Assembly: GCA_037439705.1 (NCBI GenBank)
Contig: JBBIVP010000038.1
Span: 1-7,519, forward strand
Reading direction: 5' to 3'
DNA length: 7,519 nucleotides
Source of the DNA: JBBIVP01 sp037439705 [NCBI: bacterium]
GTDB lineage: Bacteria > JBBIVP01
The notes beneath the pieces are model-generated. The model was not told the DNA's origin. It saw only the letters and a program-made list of their open reading frames with translations, and searched no databases. Numbering within the stretch: the first letter of the stretch is position 1; the number at the start of each line of letters is the position of its first letter. Below are positions 1 to 7,519 of the stretch, one piece after another. Position numbers and translations under genes: made by a program.

Positions 1-2
1 AT

Positions 3-521
3 GGAAATGAAAGTAGAACCCGTTCAGCATTTATCTTAAGGGAAAAAGAGGCAAGGAGATGGAATGTGCGGTGGGTTCTTGGAGAATTCGGAATACTTTT
101 TCAGACAAAAAATTCGGAAAAGTATCTTGAGGACCATATGAAATTGATTGAGGAGTTCAGCATTTCCTCCTTTTACTGGAATTACAACAGGGAAAGAGAC
201 GATATGAGTCCTGTGGATGAAGAAGGAAATGAAAAATGTTTATCCTATTGCCCCCTTGATGTCCTTTCAAGAGCCTATCCACAGAAAACCTATGGCGAAC
301 TTCTCAGGTTTAGTTTTGACAGAAGTAAAAAAGAATTCGTTATGGAGTTTAAGAGTTATGGAGAAGAATATCCCACCGAGATTTACCTTCCAGAAAGGCA
401 TCTCGGAAAAAATCCGAAAATATCGGTAGAAGGAGGGCCTTATGAGTATTACATAAAAGACCAGATTCTTTATCTGTTTGCAAACGAAAAAGGGAAATAT
501 AAAATAAAGGTATCCCGATAA
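3..521 (+). CDS. Glycoside hydrolase family 5-type enzyme, C-terminal part (5' end outside window)
   Basis: The frame is open from the left edge (position 3) to a TAA at 519-521, so this is the last 172 codons of a longer gene. A GTG at 66 would give a shorter reading, but the open frame upstream and the lack of a good ribosome site argue against it as the start. The motif WVLGEFG (glutamate at 84-86) matches the strand-7 nucleophile region of clan GH-A/GH5 enzymes. About 30 residues later SFYWNYN matches the strand-8 tryptophan region. The remaining ~100 residues, rich in Tyr and in YPTEIYLP-like strands, look like the beta-sandwich domain that follows the barrel in endoglycoceramidase-like GH5 proteins. 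The likely role is hydrolysis of a beta-linked glycan or glycolipid. Substrate and secretion cannot be judged because the N-terminus is missing. Family assignment rests on motifs only. Confidence 0.6.
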   Translation, partial: GNESRTRSAFILREKEARRWNVRWVLGEFGILFQTKNSEKYLEDHMKLIEEFSISSFYWNYNRERDDMSPVDEEGNEKCLSYCPLDVLSRAYPQKTYGELLRFSFDRSKKEFVMEFKSYGEEYPTEIYLPERHLGKNPKISVEGGPYEYYIKDQILYLFANEKGKYKIKVSR

Positions 522-534
522 TCAAAACGAAAAC

Positions 535-3903
<3,369 letters not shown>

Positions 3904-3909
3904 AATACC

Positions 3910-3924
3910 TGTGTAGTGTACACA
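3910..3924 (+). other. Palindrome just after the gyrB-linked gene
   Basis: TGTGTA (3910-3915) and TACACA (3919-3924) are perfect reverse complements separated by GTG. The overlapping GTGTACAC (3916-3923) is itself an 8-base palindrome. A second perfect palindrome, CCCATGGG, lies at 3938-3945. They could be operator-like sites or small hairpins. No function can be assigned. Confidence 0.35.
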
Positions 3925-3941
3925 TATATTGTTACCACCCA

Positions 3942-3975
3942 TGGGGTATTTTTGAGGGGATTCGCCCCCAAACCC
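3942..3975 (+). repeat. Dispersed repeat, copy A (longer form)
   Basis: TGGGGTATTTTTG (3942-3954) and CCAAACCC (3968-3975) recur in the same order on the opposite strand at 5942-5954 and 5932-5939. Copy A has 13 extra bases between the two blocks, and these form the GGGG/CCCC hairpin. A 13-base match alone could occur by chance in this window. The two collinear blocks (21 matching bases), both in otherwise AT-rich non-coding DNA, are much less likely to be chance. Confidence 0.55.
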
Positions 3976-3985
3976 ACCATTTTTA
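3942..3985 (+). terminator. Hairpin, candidate terminator of the gyrB transcript; also one copy of a dispersed inverted repeat
   Basis: The core stem pairs TTTG-(A)-GGGG (3951-3959) with CCCCCAAA (3965-3972), eight base pairs with one bulged A and the 5-base loop ATTCG. TGGG (3942-3945) can add four more pairs with CCCA (3973-3976) around a 5-base bulge. A short T-rich tract follows at about 3979-3985. The gap between stem and T-run is longer than in an ideal intrinsic terminator, so termination is likely but not certain. Parts of the element recur in inverted orientation at 5932-5954. The region 3904-4181 otherwise shows no supported gene. Confidence 0.45.
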
Positions 3986-4133
3986 TTTTCTTATCTTTTT
4001 TGATGAATGGGATATGTTGGTAAGCCCTATTCCTTTCAAGGCACTCTCTATCACCAAAATAGAAACCTTTTACCTCAAATCTCCAACCCCTTTCCCCTGG
4101 TCACAATGTGTAGGTGCTTCTACAAACGGATAC

Positions 4134-4166
4134 TTGAAAACTATTTCTGAAAAATGTAATTATAAT
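4134..4166 (+). promoter_or_regulatory. Candidate promoter for cas6
   Basis: TTGAAA (4134-4139) is followed at 17 nt by TAATTA (4157-4162), and a perfect TATAAT lies at 4161-4166 at a less favourable spacing of 21 nt. The position, 16-25 nt before the GTG start, is reasonable. The next element is GAGGG (4172-4176), five bases before GTG 4182. Confidence 0.35.
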
Positions 4167-4181
4167 TGAAAGAGGGTTAAA

Positions 4182-4911
4182 GTGAGAATAGAGGTAGAAT
4201 TAAATAATGATTCTCCCTTTAAATTTCCCAGGGACTATAGACATTATTTCATCTCCTTTCTAAAGAAAATTTTCTCAGAAACTTTATGAAGATAAGAGAA
4301 CAAAGCCATTTACATTTTCTGTTTGGTTAGGTGATAAATTTGACATAGAAGATGATGAAATTCAGCTGGGAGAGCACCTCTATTTTCTCTTTTCCTCAGG
4401 TGAGCCTTCCATTCTTACTCACTTCTACAATGGCATAATTAGTATAAAAGACGAGATTATCCCATTAGGAAAATCTAATTTTAAAATAGGGAAAATATCC
4501 CTTCAGCCTCTAAAGAAGATTAGAGGAATAAAGATTCTATGCAAAACAATTGGAATTTCCATTATTACAAGCCCGGATGAATCAGCCAGAGATTTCAAAA
4601 AATGGTATGTAATCTCTATAGATGAGTTGACATTCTTCAACGATGTCCTGAAAAAAAGGACAAATGATAGGTTTGAACGAATAAAGGGAAGAAAAGGGAG
4701 CTTTGAGATTGAATCAAAACCTTTAATGGGCTATAAAGACTCAATAAAAGAAACTGTTGTGAAGCATTATGGGGCATATTTAAGGGGTTTTAGAGGATTT
4801 TTTTGGCTTGAAGGAGACGAAGAGATATTGCAGTTTGTCTATGATTTCGGCCTCGGCGTAAGAATAGGGCAGGGATTTGGGATGATTGAAGTTATAAAGG
4901 AAGCAGAATAA
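4182..4911 (+). pseudogene. cas6: CRISPR-associated endoribonuclease Cas6, split by one frameshift
   Basis: Cas6 cleaves CRISPR precursor RNA within its repeats to make guide RNAs. The N-terminal part starts at GTG 4182 (GAGGG five bases upstream) with VRIEVELNND and PRDYRHYFISFLKKIF, the usual Cas6 opening, and hits TGA at 4287. The next frame is open from 4264 to TAA 4909-4911 and continues directly as LYEDKRTKPFTFSVWLGD (KPFTFS at 4303-4320), the Cas6 core. It ends with the glycine-rich RNA-binding loop GLGVRIGQGFGM (4849-4884), the family's diagnostic motif. Joined, the two parts give about 243 residues, a normal Cas6 length. The shift lies between 4264 and 4286, near A and T runs, and equals one extra base. 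His21 is the only histidine in the N-terminal segment, but I cannot show that it is the catalytic one. No repeats, spacers or other cas genes are visible. The cause may be decay or a sequencing error. Confidence 0.85.
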
Positions 4912-5030
4912 AAGGAATGACCGAGAAGAATCCCCTTGAAAATTTTGAAGGATCAGATTGTAGCTATAAAAATTGTCCAAAAGGTAAGGAGTGAATGGCT
5001 AAATTAGAAATTAATTATAGGTAAGGAGAA

Positions 5031-5240
5031 GTGGTAAAAGATAAAAAACTTCTTGAAAAGTTTGAAATAGAACTCACCAAAAAAGAACTCCCAAACATTG
5101 AAAAAAATCTTGCAATCTTTAATGAAATGCTTGAATTTGCGAAGGAAATGAAAAAAATTCCCCCTCCTGATCCTTTTGAAGGAATAGAAATCGATATAAA
5201 ATATGCAGGAGCAATAAATGGAATTAAAAGAACTTCTTAA
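5031..5240 (+). CDS. Small acidic/helical protein paired with a nucleotidyltransferase
   Basis: This 69-residue protein starts at GTG 5031. Its sequence is a charged helix (KLLEKFEIELTKKELPNIEK and onward to about residue 42), then a Pro-rich turn IPPPDPFEG and a short tail. My recollection, not checked, is that small proteins of this form (LLEKFE...LP...NPLEGLEVDIK) sit directly in front of AbiEii/DUF6036-like nucleotidyltransferases in thermophile genomes, so it is a plausible partner or antitoxin-like protein. It overlaps the next gene by 23 nt in a different frame. An AAGGAG lies at 5023-5028, only two bases before the GTG, which is closer than ideal. The frame is open upstream to a TAA at 5022-5024, so no earlier start exists without passing a stop. 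Confidence 0.7.
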   Translation: MVKDKKLLEKFEIELTKKELPNIEKNLAIFNEMLEFAKEMKKIPPPDPFEGIEIDIKYAGAINGIKRTS

Positions 5241-5778
5241 AAATCTGGCAAGGGAATTTGAAAAAAATAATCTTAATTACATGATAATAGGTGGCCAGGC
5301 GCTTTTAATTTATGGGGAACCAAGGTTAACCAATGATATAGATATTACAATTGATGGTGGACTTGAAAAATACAATTTGCTCATTGACATTTCAAATAAT
5401 CTTAAATTGAAAATCTTACCCGAAAATCCATTTGAGTTTGTAAAAAAGACAATGGTTTTACCAATGCTGGATGAAAAAACAGGATTAAGAATAGATATTA
5501 TTTTCTCATATTCTCTTTATGAAAAAGAGGCTTTTAAAAGGGTAAATAAAATCAAAATTGATGATGTAGGCGTGAACTATGTTTCTGTAGAAGACCTTAT
5601 AATCCATAAGATAATAAGCGGTAGGGAAAGGGACTTTGAAGATGTGAAAAATATTATATTGAAGAATAAAAATATAGATGAGGAATATATTTTAAAATGG
5701 CTTAAAGAATTTGAAAAAACCCTTGATACTCCACTTACAAACATTTTTTTGAAGATGAAAGGGGAAATCGGAGAATGA
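5218..5778 (+). CDS. AbiEii/MNT-like nucleotidyltransferase
   Basis: This 186-residue protein has the polymerase-beta-type nucleotidyltransferase signature: GGQALLIYG (25-33) followed by NDIDITID (39-46), where Asp40 and Asp42 are the expected metal ligands. A third carboxylate, Asp93, sits in LRIDIIF (90-96). The later VEDLIIHKI (124-132) and GRERDFEDVKNII (135-147) match the C-terminal helical motifs of the AbiEii/DUF6036-type branch. Members of this superfamily transfer a nucleotide to RNA or protein targets, and several act as toxins in abortive-infection systems. The target here is unknown. The ATG start has AGGAG at 5207-5211 with a 6-base spacing. It overlaps the upstream small gene by 23 nt, so the two are translationally coupled. 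All active-site residues appear present. A stand-alone metabolic or regulatory role is possible. Confidence 0.8.
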   Translation: MELKELLKNLAREFEKNNLNYMIIGGQALLIYGEPRLTNDIDITIDGGLEKYNLLIDISNNLKLKILPENPFEFVKKTMVLPMLDEKTGLRIDIIFSYSLYEKEAFKRVNKIKIDDVGVNYVSVEDLIIHKIISGRERDFEDVKNIILKNKNIDEEYILKWLKEFEKTLDTPLTNIFLKMKGEIGE

Positions 5779-5930
5779 GGATTTTGCAACTGAGAATCTA
5801 TCAACCCATGCTCACTAAATTTTTTTTTGGAAAATTTAAGATATGAGCGACATTAAGGAGTGGGGTTTTGATAAATTATTTTTGTAAAAGGATTTCGCTC
5901 TTTGGCAACTAAAATGAGATTGCAAAACCG

Positions 5931-5954
5931 GGGGTTTGGCGCAAAAATACCCCA
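5931..5954 (-). repeat. Dispersed repeat, copy B (shorter, inverted)
   Basis: On the + strand GGGTTTGG (5932-5939) and CAAAAATACCCCA (5942-5954) are the exact reverse complements of the two blocks of copy A at 3942-3975. Here only CG separates them. GGGGT (5931-5935) can pair with ACCCC (5949-5953) around a 13-base loop, so this copy can also fold, with a different hairpin from copy A. Confidence 0.55.
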
Positions 5955-6042
5955 CAAAATCCAAAAAATTCTCACAAATAAGCAACTTAACCTCGGGGGT
6001 CCAATCTGCCAATTTAAAGAATTTGAAAATGAGGGAGGAAAG

Positions 6043-6070
6043 TTGAATAGAGAATTTAAATTGGTAAAAT
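6043..6070 (+). promoter_or_regulatory. Candidate promoter for the DUF1844-htrA operon
   Basis: TTGAAT (6043-6048) and TAAAAT (6065-6070) match -35 and -10 boxes at five of six positions each, with a 16-nt spacer. The start of transcription would fall at or next to the ATG at 6077. This agrees with the lack of a clear Shine-Dalgarno site in front of that ATG, suggesting a nearly leaderless message. Confidence 0.35.
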
Positions 6071-6076
6071 TGATTT

Positions 6077-6541
6077 ATGCCAAAAGAAGAGAAAGAGGGA
6101 TTAAAAATAATTGATAAAAGAAGGTTCAGACTGAAGGAGGATGGAACTGTAGAGGGAGTGGAGGAAACGGAGGAAAAAGCCGGGGCGGAGAAAGAAATAA
6201 AAAAAGAGGAAATAAAATCAGCAGAGGAAAAGATAAAAGAGGGTAAGAAAATTATGGATGAGGTGGAGGAAGAAGAACTAATTCAACTTCCACCTGTTGA
6301 TTTCTAAACATTCATTGCATCTCTCGCCACAACTGTCCTTGTAAATCTCGGACATATCCCTGATCCATCAACCGGAGAGCTTCTAAAAAATCTTGAGGTG
6401 GCAAAATATCACATAGATATAATAGACATGCTCGTTGAAAAAACGAGAGGAAATCTCTCTCCCGATGAGGAAGAATTTATAAAAGAGGTTTTAAAGGATT
6501 TGAAAATCAGATATGTGGAAGAAATAAAAAGCAGTAATTAA
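6077..6541 (+). pseudogene. DUF1844 family protein interrupted by one in-frame TAA
   Basis: The gene starts at ATG 6077 with the family opening (EGLKIIDKRRF, residues 8-17), followed by a highly charged Glu/Lys linker (about 25-68) and LPPVDF (71-76). TAA at 6305-6307 then stops the frame. The same frame continues without any shift as TFIASLATTVLVNLGHIPDP (78-97), then a helical segment with MLVEKTRGNLSPDEEEF, ending in a RYVEEIK tail and TAA 6539-6541. As I recall the family, LPPVDF is followed by Ser, so a single TCA-to-TAA change explains the break. The family's function is not established. Its full length here would be 154 codons, normal for DUF1844. htrA begins 16 nt downstream, indicating an operon. 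TAA serves as an ordinary stop elsewhere in the window, so codon reassignment is unlikely. Sequencing error, recent mutation or readthrough are the options. Confidence 0.85.
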
Positions 6542-6543
6542 TA

Positions 6544-6551
6544 AGAGGAGG
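6544..6551 (+). promoter_or_regulatory. Strong ribosome binding site of htrA
   Basis: AGAGGAGG ends six bases before ATG 6558, an almost ideal Shine-Dalgarno match and the strongest in the window. It fixes the htrA start and should allow good translation even if translation of the preceding gene stops early. Confidence 0.8.
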
Positions 6552-6557
6552 CAAAAG

Positions 6558-7519
6558 ATGAAAAAGGCTATTGGTGGTATTTTGCTCTTTTTTTTAGGCT
6601 TTGCGGGTGGGGCAATTCTTTCGGTTGCCGAAGATTTTCACGGATGGAGTTTTTTTAAATCAAAAACAATTGCGGAAAAAAGTGAACAGATTGAAAAATC
6701 AAGCGAACCTTCAAAAATCACAAAACAGGAAGAATGCGTTACCCTTCCTTCCTTTTCGGAAATTGTTAAAAAGGTAAAGCCCGCTGTTGTGAACATAAAA
6801 GCAACGAAGGTAGTAAAAACCCAGCCATCTCCATTTTTCAGATGGTATGGGGACCCGTTTGAGGAATTCTTCAGGAGATTTTTTGAAGGAATTCCAAGAG
6901 AACATGTTGAAAGGAGTCTCGGTTCAGGATTCATAATTGACGAGGAAGGGTTCATACTTACAAATTACCATGTGGTAAGTGCTGCGAGGGAAATAAGAGT
7001 AAGCCTTGAAAGCGGAAAGGAATTTGATGCAGAGGTTATAGGAACTGACCAGAAAACCGATATTGCTCTCATAAAGATAAAATCCAATGGCCCATTCCCC
7101 ACAGTGAAAATGGGAGATTCGGATATCCTTGAGATAGGAGATTTGGTAATTGCCTTCGGAAATCCATTTGGGCTGGGTCATACTGTAACTGCTGGAATTG
7201 TGAGCGCCAAAGAAAGGGTTCTTGGAACAGGTCCTTATGACTCCTACATCCAGACCGATGCCCCAATAAACCCTGGAAACAGCGGTGGTCCACTCATAAA
7301 CATAAAGGGAGAGGTGGTAGGAATAAATGCAATCATATATTCGCCAACTGGCATTCCACAGAACATAGGAATAGGGTTTGCCATTCCAATAAATCTTGCA
7401 AAAACTCTTCTTGATCAGCTGAAAAAAGGAAAGGTGGTGAGAGGATGGCTCGGCGTTTACATTCAGGAAGTAACTGAAGACCTTGCTGAAAGTTTGGGAC
7501 TGAAAGAACCGATGGGAGC
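6558..7519 (+). CDS. htrA: HtrA/DegP-type periplasmic serine protease (3' end outside window)
   Basis: HtrA proteins degrade or refold damaged proteins in the cell envelope. The 320 visible codons run off the right edge. Residues 3-24 ([20 protein letters not shown]) form a basic-then-hydrophobic signal sequence or membrane anchor. A Lys/Glu/Ser-rich linker follows to about residue 60. The trypsin-like domain shows the complete triad: His138 in LTNYHVV, Asp168 in TDIALIKI and Ser242 in PGNSGGPL, with the usual GSGFIID (122-128), [17 protein letters not shown] (201-217) and [10 protein letters not shown] (268-277). A first PDZ domain begins at about residue 294 ([12 protein letters not shown]). 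An FF/R-rich segment ([15 protein letters not shown], 95-109) before the protease core resembles the LA loop of DegP/DegQ. The start is fixed by AGAGGAGG six bases upstream. It is probably co-transcribed with the DUF1844 gene. Confidence 0.95.
   Translation, partial: MKKAIGGILLFFLGFAGGAILSVAEDFHGWSFFKSKTIAEKSEQIEKSSEPSKITKQEECVTLPSFSEIVKKVKPAVVNIKATKVVKTQPSPFFRWYGDPFEEFFRRFFEGIPREHVERSLGSGFIIDEEGFILTNYHVVSAAREIRVSLESGKEFDAEVIGTDQKTDIALIKIKSNGPFPTVKMGDSDILEIGDLVIAFGNPFGLGHTVTAGIVSAKERVLGTGPYDSYIQTDAPINPGNSGGPLINIKGEVVGINAIIYSPTGIPQNIGIGFAIPINLAKTLLDQLKKGKVVRGWLGVYIQEVTEDLAESLGLKEPMG

Larger units (their letters stand above)
5779..6076 (+). other. Non-coding spacer between the accessory block and DUF1844
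   Basis: I see no supported gene here. A 70-codon frame at 5902-6114 has an implausible composition and overlaps the start of the DUF1844 gene. The spacer holds a 9-T run (5820-5828) preceded only by a weak TGAG/CTCA pairing, so it is a poor terminator. It also holds the shorter inverted-repeat copy (5931-5954) and promoter-like boxes at its right end. Local G/C blocks (5929-5934, 5950-5953, 5992-6002) stand out against AT-rich surroundings. Confidence 0.5.

Noticed and set aside
3951-3979. tRNA 3' end, suggested by the GGGG-ATTCG-CCCC stem followed by CCCACCA
   Set aside because: The loop has five bases, not the seven of a T-loop, TTCRA is missing, and no acceptor, D or anticodon arms can be found upstream.
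3904-4181. CRISPR array or leader next to cas6
   Set aside because: No repeated unit of 24-37 bases is present here or in 4912-5030 or 5779-6076; only single palindromes are seen.
5820-5828. Intrinsic terminator after the nucleotidyltransferase (run of nine T)
   Set aside because: Only a 4-bp TGAG/CTCA pairing with a large loop precedes the T run, so there is no stable GC stem.
5902-6114. 70-codon + strand frame in the spacer before DUF1844
   Set aside because: It has a basic, low-quality composition and no ribosome site, overlaps the start of the well-supported DUF1844 frame, and includes the repeat copy at 5931-5954.
6077-6541. Reassignment of TAA to a sense codon
   Set aside because: TAA ends several independent genes at the expected place (519, 3901, 4909, 5238, 6539), and the 804-codon gyrB contains no in-frame TAA.

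Overview
The window comes from an AT-rich bacterial genome. Arginine is encoded almost only by AGA/AGG and isoleucine often by ATA, a codon pattern common in thermophiles. GyrB carries the long insertion in its Toprim region that is typical of many Gram-negative lineages, and an HtrA serine protease with an N-terminal membrane anchor is present. I infer a thermophilic or anaerobic diderm bacterium but cannot name the phylum. All genes I support are on the + strand.

Layout. (1) Positions 3-521 hold the 3' end of a glycoside hydrolase family 5-type enzyme, cut by the window edge. (2) Positions 570-2984 hold a complete gyrB, overlapped by an unrecognised 309-codon gene (2974-3903) that probably shares its transcript. 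(3) Positions 3904-4181 are non-coding and contain strong palindromes and a terminator-like hairpin. (4) Positions 4182-5778 form a small accessory block: a CRISPR-type cas6 gene broken by one frameshift, then an overlapping pair made of a 69-codon protein and an AbiEii/MNT-like nucleotidyltransferase. No CRISPR array and no other cas gene is visible. (5) Positions 5779-6076 are non-coding and hold an inverted, shortened copy of the repeat seen in region 3. (6) Positions 6077-7519 carry a DUF1844 gene interrupted by one in-frame TAA, followed 16 nt later by htrA, which runs off the window.

Reading. Two housekeeping-type blocks (gyrB plus its partner; DUF1844-htrA) enclose a roughly 2 kb accessory segment with a defence flavour (RNA processing plus nucleotidyl transfer). 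Related inverted elements sit at its two ends (3942-3975 and 5932-5954). This fits an inserted cassette, or two copies of a dispersed repeat marking its edges. The broken cas6 and the interrupted DUF1844 gene each need only a single-base change to restore, so recent decay and assembly error are both open. I do not see a clearly new multi-gene system. The most promising leads are the inverted repeat pair, the small-protein/nucleotidyltransferase pair, and the unknown gene coupled to gyrB.
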